A stretch of 64,000 nt of DNA from a virus. The stretch is taken from positions 62,001-126,000 of IMG/VR virus record IMGVR_UViG_3300042564_004498; one strand, 5' to 3'. Under the pieces are notes generated by a model. It ran no database searches, was not told where the DNA came from, and saw nothing but the letters and a program-made list of their open reading frames with translations. This document shows positions 15,806-22,374 of this stretch, piece after piece; within the stretch, counting starts at the first letter, position 1, and the number at the start of each line of letters is the position of its first letter. The position numbers and the translations under genes were made by a program.

Positions 15806-15898
15806 TTATTTTTTTCCACCTTTTTTTAAGTCTCCAAAGACTCTCTCTCTTACCGCTCCAAACACAAATCCGATAAAAAACACTACAATATACATCAT
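15806..15898 (-). CDS. 30-aa single-span membrane peptide
   Basis: Short ORF read from the sequence: MMYIVVFFIGFVFGAVRERV, then a Lys/Gly-rich tail ending GGKK. One transmembrane helix with a basic cytoplasmic end. It starts six bases after the stop of the 73-aa gene, as part of the same operon. Confidence 0.55.
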   Translation of the reverse strand: MMYIVVFFIGFVFGAVRERVFGDLKKGGKK

Positions 15899-15904
15899 AC
15901 TCTA

Positions 15905-16126
15905 CTATTGAATTAAATCGTCAAAGGCTAATCCGTATTCACCCATTATTTCGGATACTTTTTCTCTAATTTCTTGAGCCATTTCATTATCTTTATACTT
16001 GGACTCACTTCTAAGATATTGGTCAATATCCCAAAGTGCCAATGATAAATCCAAAGCCTTAACACATCTTTTGTGAGCTGTTACATCATCAGGCTCGTTC
16101 AAATCAAACTCTAATATTCCTTTCAT
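15905..16126 (-). CDS. hypothetical protein
   Basis: 73 aa. MKGILEFDLNEPDD, then a helical section with KALDLSLALWDIDQYLRS and a charged C-terminal helix. This layout (short strand, two helices, W-D-x-D-Q-Y-L-R) is one I associate with widespread small phage proteins of unknown role. It begins four bases after the stop of the HD gene. Confidence 0.75.
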   Translation of the reverse strand: MKGILEFDLNEPDDVTAHKRCVKALDLSLALWDIDQYLRSESKYKDNEMAQEIREKVSEIMGEYGLAFDDLIQ

Positions 16127-16130
16127 ATTT

Positions 16131-16700
16131 TTAGTCTTTAAATAAATTATTCAAATATCTAAACATTTCACCATATGGGTGATTCTCTTTTCTATCCCAT
16201 CCTAACTGAACGATGAAATTATCATTCTCATTTTTATACATCTCAAACATACGAGATTTAGTCATCTTTGAATACTGCACATTTGCAATACGGTCACAAA
16301 GTTTGACGAACACCGCACCTGATGTGTTTCTAATACCTTCGTAATATTTGTCTCCCGCTCTTTCTTTACGGTTCTTACCTTTGTCGTTAGTCACCGCAAA
16401 GACAATATCTGCAGCTTCCTGTCCAATTTGGTTCATAACATCATTGTAAGACACTCTACAGTCCTCTATAAGGTCATGACCCCAAATGGCTCTCATACAA
16501 GCAGCTCTTAAAGTAATTTGGTCTTGTAATGGACCACGAAACGGCTCTCCCGTAAAATAGTCCAAAGTACCATCCAAAAGATGTTTGAACTCTTTACCAA
16601 CTTCATTAACCATTCGTAAGTGTATCTCATATGGAAGATAGGTATCGTACATATGATTTGTTTTTCGGTGTTGTTCAATACACCATTGTTGCATATCCAT
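16131..16700 (-). CDS. HD-domain phosphohydrolase, (p)ppGpp hydrolase-like
   Basis: 189 aa. An early His in EQHRKTNHMY, then GHDLIED (residues ~74-80) as the HD motif and KLCDRIANV (~131-139) as the C-terminal Asp-containing motif. This order of metal-binding residues is that of SpoT/MESH1-type hydrolases. It may remove alarmone or another 3'-pyrophosphate nucleotide in the infected cell. The phage copy is compact and lacks a synthetase domain. Confidence 0.8.
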   Translation of the reverse strand: MDMQQWCIEQHRKTNHMYDTYLPYEIHLRMVNEVGKEFKHLLDGTLDYFTGEPFRGPLQDQITLRAACMRAIWGHDLIEDCRVSYNDVMNQIGQEAADIVFAVTNDKGKNRKERAGDKYYEGIRNTSGAVFVKLCDRIANVQYSKMTKSRMFEMYKNENDNFIVQLGWDRKENHPYGEMFRYLNNLFKD

Positions 16701-16711
16701 AATCTTATTTA

Positions 16712-17164
16712 TTAATTTTGGGCGAATGCTTTATCCGCCCAAGTTTTAGCTCCCATTCTACCCCATAATTCCATGTCACACATGTCAGGGAATGATTCTC
16801 TCATTGTTCCTACGGTTAACACATTCAAAAACCCTTTGTCAATTGAGTACCATTTACCGCTTTTAGTTGTGTAAACATTCATCCAATGACCGTACTCATT
16901 TTTTACTTGGATGTTAACTAAAGAATTTTTTCCGTATCCTCTGATAACTTCAGATGCAGTTCCTTTAGTATCGTGGATATTGATGAACCCCGCTTGACAT
17001 TTATTTGCAATACGGAATTCGTAGTCTTTGTCTTGGTCTTTGATGTGGTTAGAAACCATTACAGAAACTCTTTTGTTTTTTACTGTAGTGTTGAAAGTGC
17101 CGTAGAATACATCTCCAGCTAATGTTCCTTCTGTTACTTTGATGATGGTGTTTGTAGTTGTCAT
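16712..17164 (-). CDS. hypothetical protein
   Basis: 150 aa, beta-rich and Thr-rich at the N-terminus (MTTTNTIIKVTEGTL), with a C-terminal helix. No recognised motif. First gene of the run leading left from 17164, behind leader copy B. Confidence 0.7.
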   Translation of the reverse strand: MTTTNTIIKVTEGTLAGDVFYGTFNTTVKNKRVSVMVSNHIKDQDKDYEFRIANKCQAGFINIHDTKGTASEVIRGYGKNSLVNIQVKNEYGHWMNVYTTKSGKWYSIDKGFLNVLTVGTMRESFPDMCDMELWGRMGAKTWADKAFAQN

Positions 17165-17216
17165 AGTCTTATCGTTTTTGTGTATACAAAGATAAGGTTT
17201 AATTCCGAACTACCAA
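17165..17216 (-). promoter_or_regulatory. host-type promoter and leader, copy B
   Basis: TTG (17214-17216), 19-base spacer, TATCTTTG (17187-17194) and a 22-base leader almost identical to that at 15745-15774. Confidence 0.65.
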
Positions 17217-17221
17217 AACTT

Positions 17222-17470
17222 TTATTTATTTTTACAAATATGTTCTTGGTAACAACCTTGACCAGCACCTTCAAGATAACCATCCCTCAAGTCTATGTGT
17301 GTAGATATTAAATAAGGCGTATCTTTACCGCATATTACACATTTATCATATTGTGGTTGTTCAGAGTTTCTCTTTGCCTCCCAATATTTATTTCGGACTT
17401 TTTCACCAAGCATCTCATTATTTGGTGTTTCCAAAATTTCTTTTTCTGTTAAAGTAACTAATATTTCCAT
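17222..17470 (-). CDS. small Cys-containing protein
   Basis: 82 aa. A helical, charged N-terminal half, then KCVICGKDTPYL and a later GCYQEHICKNK, giving four Cys (two in CxxC) plus His that could bind zinc. The TATTTAT box 17 bases upstream is shared back to back with the next plus-strand gene. Confidence 0.65.
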   Translation of the reverse strand: MEILVTLTEKEILETPNNEMLGEKVRNKYWEAKRNSEQPQYDKCVICGKDTPYLISTHIDLRDGYLEGAGQGCYQEHICKNK

Positions 17471-17487
17471 AGTGATAATATTTTTTT

Positions 17488-17494
17488 ATAAATA
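17488..17494 (-). promoter_or_regulatory. TATTTAT box
   Basis: 17 bases upstream of the ATG at 17470, divergent from the box at 17522. Confidence 0.4.
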
Positions 17495-17521
17495 TAGAAA
17501 TTAACTATTAGAAAACAAAGG

Positions 17522-17528
17522 TATTTAT
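17522..17528 (+). promoter_or_regulatory. TATTTAT box
   Basis: Four bases upstream of the ATG at 17533. Confidence 0.5.
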
Positions 17529-17532
17529 TAAT

Positions 17533-17922
17533 ATGATTAATGAAGAAATTTTAACAGAAAAAATTAAATATATTATAATCTCTGAATCAGGAAAAGAATT
17601 TGAGATTATGGATGTCTCATTAGAAATGGATTATTTATCTAACGACAAATTAACAATTGAATCGTATCGTGTTTTTGTTAAATTTGATTATAATAATGCT
17701 ATTGACCCTGATTTACATTATTTCACTAAAGATATTACAAGAATGTCTGAAAAAATGCGTAATATTATTAGCAAATATGTGATAGACTCCAAAGGTAAAT
17801 TAATACAAGGAGGTGAAAATACTTCCATAAGTGAAGGTGATATTTGGACATTAGATTTCGCTGCAGATGAAAGACATATTTTTGATATGTCTTACCTAAT
17901 TGTACCAAATAAAGAAGATTAA
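17533..17922 (+). CDS. hypothetical protein with two I-x-E-like N-terminal sites
   Basis: 129 aa beginning MINEEILTEKIKYIIISESG. Two candidate peptides follow each other: I-L-T-E then I-S-E followed by S, like the MKYIITES array. The body is acidic. First of three plus-strand genes behind a TATTTAT box. Candidate head cargo, function unknown. Confidence 0.75.
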   Translation: MINEEILTEKIKYIIISESGKEFEIMDVSLEMDYLSNDKLTIESYRVFVKFDYNNAIDPDLHYFTKDITRMSEKMRNIISKYVIDSKGKLIQGGENTSISEGDIWTLDFAADERHIFDMSYLIVPNKED

Positions 17923-17924
17923 TT

Positions 17925-18776
17925 ATGAGCGAAAAATTACAAAGACTATCAATAAAAATGGCGGAATTATTCCCCAAAGATGCTTCATCACCTCAAGTAT
18001 ATTATGATTTATTTAAAGACATATACAAACAACAAAAAGACTATTTTTTTAATTTTGACCCATCAGATATTATTAAATTAATATTCTACATATACTCTTA
18101 CAACAAAACAAATAATTTTAAGTTAGCCGATTTAATGTTAAACAAAATAGGGTTTGCTAGTTTATTTATAACTCAAGGAGATAATTACCTTGAAACTTGT
18201 TCAGATTGTGGTGGTAATGGTGAAGTGGATTGTAGTAGTTGTGACGGGTCAGGGGAAGTAGAATGTGATGAATGTTATGGTACAGGAGAAGTAGAATGTG
18301 ATGAATGTCTTGGTAGTGGGGTAGATAGCAATAACCCAGAAGAACAATGTTCTGAATGTAATGGTTCAGGTGTTAGAACATGTGGTTCATGTCACGGAGA
18401 TGCTGAGTTAGATTGTGACAATTGTAATGACGGAAAAGAACTTTGTTATAGTTGTGATTCAACAGGTGAGATTGAAACCGATAAATTATTATATGACTAT
18501 TATGTTATTTGTACTTGGGACACATTTATTAAGGACCGATGTGAATTAAGAGCTGAGACCCTTGAACCAGCTTTATCTGAATATGATTTTGATAGATTAA
18601 GAGACGATTTTATTGTATTAGGATATCAAGAATCTTATCAAAGATTTATTGACGGAATACAAACTAACGAAGTTTATTGTTCCAACTATAGTGATGAACC
18701 AGAATTACATAAAAGTTATTCATCAGATTATAAAATTTGGATGGATGATAGTGATATGATACGATACGAAGGATAA
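17925..18776 (+). CDS. DnaJ-type cysteine-rich zinc protein without a J domain
   Basis: 283 aa. Residues ~85-185 hold at least eight CxxC pairs, several in the C-x-x-C-x-G-x-G form (CSDCGGNGE, CDGSGEVEC, CDECYGTGE, CSECNGSG, CGSCHGD, CYSCDSTG). This is the zinc-binding repeat of type I DnaJ, here expanded beyond the usual four. No J domain or HPD motif is present. The N-terminal helical part and the acidic C-terminal part are unassigned. It may bind unfolded protein or nucleic acid. It follows the previous gene by two bases. Confidence 0.8.
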   Translation: MSEKLQRLSIKMAELFPKDASSPQVYYDLFKDIYKQQKDYFFNFDPSDIIKLIFYIYSYNKTNNFKLADLMLNKIGFASLFITQGDNYLETCSDCGGNGEVDCSSCDGSGEVECDECYGTGEVECDECLGSGVDSNNPEEQCSECNGSGVRTCGSCHGDAELDCDNCNDGKELCYSCDSTGEIETDKLLYDYYVICTWDTFIKDRCELRAETLEPALSEYDFDRLRDDFIVLGYQESYQRFIDGIQTNEVYCSNYSDEPELHKSYSSDYKIWMDDSDMIRYEG

Positions 18777-18778
18777 TT

Positions 18779-19276
18779 ATGAGTAATATAAAAACATTTT
18801 TAAAAGTCTTAAATAAAGTTGGTTACCCAAATCCTGACTTAGATTCTATTTTCAGAATGGTAGATTACGACTTATATGATTTATTACCTGACTTAGTTAA
18901 TGAGGTTGGTGAAGATGGTGCCAATGACTTTATTGAAAGGGCTATAAGTAAAGTTTATAATGGTGGTAAAGGAATTAGAGTTACCGTTAATGATGGAGAC
19001 TATGGTGAATATGCATACATTAAACTTGAAAACCCTCATGTTTCTTTAGAGAATGACGACACAACAGTACTTTCAAGATGGAGTTGGGGAGAAACTAAAT
19101 TATTAACCTCAGACGAGGATGGTAATGAAATTTACAAAACCATGGACCAAATATCTGAAGAGACTGACATGGGAGATTGGGGAGAATATGAAGAACTTGT
19201 TGAATACATAAAAACTCAATGTAATGATTTTATGTATAGAAATTGTGGGTTTGGCATTTGGTGGGATGAACAATAA
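18779..19276 (+). CDS. acidic hypothetical protein
   Basis: 165 aa, strongly acidic, Tyr- and Trp-containing, ending FGIWWDEQ. No recognised domain. Third gene of the plus-strand operon, two bases after the zinc protein, and followed directly by a terminator. Confidence 0.75.
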   Translation: MSNIKTFLKVLNKVGYPNPDLDSIFRMVDYDLYDLLPDLVNEVGEDGANDFIERAISKVYNGGKGIRVTVNDGDYGEYAYIKLENPHVSLENDDTTVLSRWSWGETKLLTSDEDGNEIYKTMDQISEETDMGDWGEYEELVEYIKTQCNDFMYRNCGFGIWWDEQ

Positions 19277-19277
19277 A

Positions 19278-19303
19278 AAAGAGAGACCGAAGTCTCTCTT
19301 TAG
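19278..19303. terminator. bidirectional terminator
   Basis: Stem AAAGAGAGAC / GTCTCTCTTT with a four-base loop, A-run on the left and a short T-run on the right. It lies between a plus-strand operon and convergent minus-strand genes and can serve both. Confidence 0.8.
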
Positions 19304-19340
19304 GGCCGTACCGTTTTAGTACAGATTCCACCACCAAGTT

Positions 19341-19637
19341 TTATCTAACTTGGAAATCATTATCTCTAAAAATTTGATTCACTAATTCTTCTAATCTTTT
19401 ACCCGACATGTAACCAGCAACCTCTCCATCATCAGGACAAAAGAAATTAGTCATAAATTCACCCGTTTCCAAATTAATAATTGCTAATTCAAATGTATTA
19501 ATAAAATCCCCATATAATCCTTGACAACCACCTACAATAGAAAACTTAATAACATCGTTACTAATAACCGTAATTCGCCCTTTCTCTCTTACAGGATGTT
19601 GTTTTGACCAATCAATTATATTTTGAATTGTTATCAT
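19341..19637 (-). CDS. hypothetical protein
   Basis: 98 aa, alpha/beta, starting MITIQNIIDWSKQHP and ending NDFQVR. Contains GGCQGLYGDF and FFCPDDGEVAGYMSG. No family recognised. Last of three overlapping minus-strand genes (4-base overlaps). Confidence 0.7.
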   Translation of the reverse strand: MITIQNIIDWSKQHPVREKGRITVISNDVIKFSIVGGCQGLYGDFINTFELAIINLETGEFMTNFFCPDDGEVAGYMSGKRLEELVNQIFRDNDFQVR

Positions 19638-19927
19638 TTTTGATTTCTAATTTGTTTTAACTTAACCTCTAATAAATCAATATTAAATCTGTCGTTTTTA
19701 CTTTTGTTTGGTTTATTTCGTAACTCCTTAATAAGCTCAATAACAGTTTCTTCCTCTGTTTTTTCTTTAACTTCCTCCTTAATCACATCCAAAGGAATGA
19801 TTGGTTCAGGAATATTTTTTTTGATTTGTTTGTTAGCATGACTCTCACCAAGTTTATATGCTCCGTATAGAAGAGCTCCCGCTCCTGCGATTTTAAGGAT
19901 TCCTCCTAATAATGTGTCTCTACTCAT
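19634..19927 (-). CDS. membrane-anchored charged protein
   Basis: 97 aa. One hydrophobic Gly/Ala-rich helix near residues 8-24 (ILKIAGAGALLYGAY), then a long Lys/Glu-rich helical tail. It would sit in the inner membrane with a soluble coiled tail. Overlaps both neighbours by four bases. Confidence 0.65.
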   Translation of the reverse strand: MSRDTLLGGILKIAGAGALLYGAYKLGESHANKQIKKNIPEPIIPLDVIKEEVKEKTEEETVIELIKELRNKPNKSKNDRFNIDLLEVKLKQIRNQK

Positions 19928-20205
19928 TTTGTTTCTAACGCCTCCATTTTAGATTTATTAATAAGATGTTCTGCCAGTGTGTAATTATCAACATTAGTTG
20001 TGATAATTGAATTAACCAAGTGTTTGTGAGGAACATGAACTAAAAAATCAGTTCCGTTAAAGAATGTTAAATCATTCTTAAGTTCAATACAACCTTGAAC
20101 CATTTTCAAAAACAGTTTGAATTGAGTCGCGTTTACAAATGTTTCGCTCAAAAGTACACCGAATGTTTCGTGTTGAATCTTAATGTTATGTGAGTTCATG
20201 TTCAT
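19924..20205 (-). CDS. hypothetical protein
   Basis: 93 aa, beginning MNMNSHNIKIQHETFGVLL. Compact soluble protein with no recognised motif. First gene of the operon, 18 bases after a TATCTTTG box. Confidence 0.7.
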   Translation of the reverse strand: MNMNSHNIKIQHETFGVLLSETFVNATQFKLFLKMVQGCIELKNDLTFFNGTDFLVHVPHKHLVNSIITTNVDNYTLAEHLINKSKMEALETK

Positions 20206-20223
20206 ATCCCTTTGTTTAGATTA

Positions 20224-20231
20224 CAAAGATA
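20224..20231 (-). promoter_or_regulatory. TATCTTTG box
   Basis: TATCTTTG upstream of the ATG at 20205, placed just downstream of the terminator of the large RNA. No matching TTG is obvious. Confidence 0.5.
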
Positions 20232-20264
20232 AACATTATTTCTTTAGTAAAAAAATAATTAAAC

Positions 20265-20296
20265 AAAAAAAGGTGTTACATCACTGTAACACCTTC
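20265..20296 (-). terminator. strong terminator of the large RNA
   Basis: Eleven-base perfect stem AAGGTGTTACA / TGTAACACCTT with a four-base loop, followed on the minus strand by seven T. It marks the 3' end of the transcript coming from 21253. Confidence 0.9.
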
Positions 20297-21253
20297 TTGG
20301 CTAATACGATGAGAATACTCGTCTTATTGAGAATCTTTAGAAGGATTATTGTTTCCCTTCGTTTCCACTATCTTTTGGATAGTAATCCTCATTGCCGATT
20401 AGTTAGACTAATCACTCCTTAAGGTAATAACCACTCTCTTACTACTCTACTCTCTTCAACCTTGCGAGCTAACTCAGGATTCGACTCCTTAGAGGTTTTT
20501 GGTAAAAATACGATTGAACTTGGGATTCTTTCGTGCCACGGACCGCCCGTGACTGTGTAGGCAACTTTCGTTATCACCTGACGAACACTTTTCCGTTTTT
20601 CTGTTAGTTTTTCACCTATTGAAAAGTTTGGTTTGTGTTGTGGATGAGTCCAAGTAGAGGTCCGTCTTAGGCTTCGTTATCTTTTGAACAACAAAATACC
20701 TGTCTACTCGGTGAGATATCCCTATCTCCATATTTTAAGATTACTTCAAACGAACACCTTGGTAGATGTTTTGTAAGGTTAGTAGCGACACCACTCGTTC
20801 TCTAACTTACCTTTCGGTTTTAAGTCCCCTCTCATATTGGAGTCCGCAATAATATTGTTGGAACAATATTTTTTGCTTGACCCCTGTGACTTATTCTTAT
20901 TGTTTTTCCAAACTCAGTTCAGGAACCCACATTCCCAAACCATCCAACCACTTTCCCTAAAGCGTCGCCCTCAATACTCAAGGTCGGATGATATGTCACT
21001 TGTATACTCGAGTTCCATTTCTGAAACCGCAATCCTGTTAACACAACAGGTTCACTTTATCCCCCTTTCGAGGTTTATTTGACGACCATATACAGCCGAT
21101 TATCGTTTATTAAATTAGTCTCAATGTCAACCCGAAGGTCTTGATATCAACATCTAAATGGATAATAATATTTTCAAAGAACGTAATTCATATTAATGAA
21201 GGAAAGGTCAACCTTACCGAAGTGGGATTTTAACCCTTCCTTCATTTCAATTG
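20266..21253 (-). ncRNA. giant structured non-coding RNA (~0.99 kb), GOLLD/ROOL-like by context
   Basis: No convincing ORF on either strand and visibly less AT-rich than its surroundings. Many local hairpins are visible, for example at 21193-21245 (AATGAAGGAA / TTCCTTCATT enclosing two smaller stems), CCTGTT / AACAGG near 21027, AATATTGTT / AACAATATT near 20850, CACGG / CCGTG near 20537, GATTAG / CTAATC near 20396, ACTATC / GATAGT near 20370 and GATGAG / CTCGTC near 20310. A promoter (21259-21289) and a strong terminator (20265-20296) define a minus-strand transcript. Large ornate RNAs of the GOLLD and ROOL classes are known from phages, often beside tRNAs, as here. Membership is not proven; a new class is equally possible. 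Confidence 0.8.
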
Positions 21254-21258
21254 TTTTA

Positions 21259-21289
21259 CAAAGGTAGATGAAAGTTTTGACACTGTCAA
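21259..21289 (-). promoter_or_regulatory. promoter P1 of the large RNA
   Basis: Minus-strand TTG (21287-21289), 20-base spacer, TACCTTTG (21259-21266). Transcription would begin near 21253, right at the first long hairpin. Confidence 0.7.
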
Positions 21290-21388
21290 ATTTTTATAAA
21301 ACTTTTTTCTAACAATCTTACTCTGTTACTACCGATAGTGAGATTTGATTTCGGTGATTGTTAAAGACCAAATAGTGTTACCCGTTTG
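21290..21388 (-). ncRNA. possible small structured RNA from promoter P2
   Basis: Between P2 and P1 the minus strand can fold with AACCAAA / TTTGGT, AACAATC / GATTGTT and ACCGA / TCGGT stems. There is no clear terminator before P1, so it could be a separate small RNA or a leader of the large RNA. Confidence 0.35.
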
Positions 21389-21393
21389 GTTTA

Positions 21394-21424
21394 CAAAGAT
21401 AAGAAAGTTTTTTTGAACTGTCAA
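21394..21424 (-). promoter_or_regulatory. promoter P2
   Basis: TTG-N20-TATCTTTG on the minus strand (TATCTTTG at 21394-21401). The ~35-base sequence around it is nearly repeated at P4. Confidence 0.65.
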
Positions 21425-21531
21425 ATCTTTTTTTAGAAATTTTGTGTTTATTTTTTTAATGACCAAAGTCAAAAACCATATTTTATAACACACCCTCTTT
21501 CATGGTCTTGGGGTTATCTCCAATTGTTTTA

Positions 21532-21562
21532 CAAAGATATGAATAACTTTTCAATTAATCAA
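21532..21562 (-). promoter_or_regulatory. promoter P3
   Basis: TTG-N20-TATCTTTG on the minus strand (21532-21539), downstream of the tRNA genes. The ~100 bases that follow to P2 contain no ORF. Confidence 0.65.
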
Positions 21563-21590
21563 ACACTTTTTAAAACTTTTTTTTAATTAG

Positions 21591-21663
21591 TAGCGGGAGA
21601 AGGACTCGAACCTCCGACCTTATGGTTATGAGCCACACGAGCTGCCAACTGCTCTATCCCACG
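21591..21663 (-). tRNA. tRNA, anticodon CAU, initiator-like
   Basis: 73 nt cloverleaf on the minus strand: acceptor CGTGGGA / TCCCGCT with an unpaired first base, D arm GAGCAGTTGGCAGCTC, anticodon loop CTCATAA, T arm GGAGGTTCGAGTCCTTC. The unpaired 1-72 position and the D arm resemble initiator tRNA-fMet, but only two of the usual three G-C pairs close the anticodon stem. The 3' CCA is not encoded. Confidence 0.85.
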
Positions 21664-21678
21664 ATGTTTGTTGTTAGT

Positions 21679-21749
21679 TGCGTAGGGCCGGAAACGAACC
21701 GACTTGGACTGGCTTATGAGACCAGTGAGATACCTTACCTCCCCCTCGC
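21679..21749 (-). tRNA. tRNA, anticodon CAU (elongator Met or Ile2)
   Basis: 71 nt on the minus strand: acceptor GCGAGGG / CCTACGC with one mismatch, D arm GAGG...TCTC, anticodon stem CTGGT / GCCAG with loop CTCATAA, T stem GTCGG / CCGGC with TTCG. Anticodon CAU: Met, or Ile if the C is modified to lysidine. CCA not encoded. Upstream of the initiator-like tRNA in the same transcript. Confidence 0.85.
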
Positions 21750-21782
21750 GATATATCATTATTTTAAAGAACTTCAGATAAA

Positions 21783-21831
21783 AAATCCCACAAGCTACAA
21801 GGGTTTTCTCAAACTCACACTTGCGGGATTT
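21783..21831 (-). promoter_or_regulatory. leader hairpin with U-tract before the tRNAs
   Basis: Stem AAATCCCGCAAG / CTTGTGGGATTT (one G-U) followed by TTTTT on the minus strand, just downstream of P4. It could terminate, attenuate or process the tRNA transcript. Confidence 0.5.
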
Positions 21832-21837
21832 GTTTCA

Positions 21838-21868
21838 CAAAGATAGGAAAGTTTTTTTGAACTGTCAA
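21838..21868 (-). promoter_or_regulatory. promoter P4 of the tRNA transcript
   Basis: TTG-N20-TATCTTTG on the minus strand (21838-21845). Confidence 0.65.
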
Positions 21869-21904
21869 ATCTTTTTTTAACCGCGAAACATTTTCTGGGG
21901 TGTT

Positions 21905-21946
21905 TGTCCTTTCGGACATGAACATATAAATATGTCCTTTTTTTTA
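21905..21946 (+). terminator. plus-strand terminator with an alternative hairpin
   Basis: GGACAT ... ATGTCC stem followed by eight or more T. The same GGACA can instead pair with an upstream TGTCC, so two exclusive hairpins are possible, as in attenuators. No coding transcript is seen to its left on this strand. Confidence 0.5.
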
Positions 21947-22008
21947 AAAATACAATAATATTATTGAAATGTCAAATAAAAATTCAAATACTATTATGTT
22001 TTCTAAAG

Positions 22009-22015
22009 TATTTAT
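22009..22015 (+). promoter_or_regulatory. TATTTAT box
   Basis: Five bases upstream of the ATG at 22021. Confidence 0.5.
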
Positions 22016-22020
22016 TTGAT

Positions 22021-22374
22021 ATGAAGGTAAGAATTAACGATAACAGTTTTAATGTAAAAACATTAATTGATAGAGAATCCCAATCAATTGGGATGATGGG
22101 TAAAGCATTTGATGGAACTTTTAATGGATTGTTATTCTTAATGGATGGTAAGAAACAATGTTTTTGGATGAAGGGTTGTGTAATTCCATTAGACATAATC
22201 ATTATAAAGAACAATGTGATTGTAAATATACATCACGATTGTCCTCCATGTAATAATGAATTTGATTGTCCTTCCTATTGTGGAAACGGTAATATTGTAT
22301 TAGAACTTGAGGGTGGTTCTTGTGAAATCCTCAACATTCAACCGGGTGATAGTATCACTTACGACTTATCTTAA
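22021..22374 (+). CDS. DUF192 family protein
   Basis: 117 aa from the ATG five bases after the TATTTAT box. It has the DUF192 core: R-x-x-Q-S-I-G-M-M-G-K, then GLLFLM and CFWMKGCVIPLDIIII, and the closing L-x-x-G-x-x-x-x-x-x-I-x-x-G-D-S pattern. The extra CPPCNNEFDCPSYCGNGN insertion adds Cys residues not usual in the family. DUF192 proteins are small beta-barrel-like proteins, often exported, of unknown biochemical role; no signal peptide is visible here. Its stop overlaps the convergent DHH gene by four bases. Confidence 0.85.
   Translation: MKVRINDNSFNVKTLIDRESQSIGMMGKAFDGTFNGLLFLMDGKKQCFWMKGCVIPLDIIIIKNNVIVNIHHDCPPCNNEFDCPSYCGNGNIVLELEGGSCEILNIQPGDSITYDLS

Noticed and set aside
20837-21082. 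81-codon plus-strand ORF inside the non-coding RNA locus
   Set aside because: It is antisense to the transcript defined by promoter and terminator, has low-complexity composition, and overlaps hairpins. Other frames there are equally poor.
21622-21846. 74-codon plus-strand ORF over the tRNAs
   Set aside because: It covers both tRNA genes in antisense, so it is not a gene.
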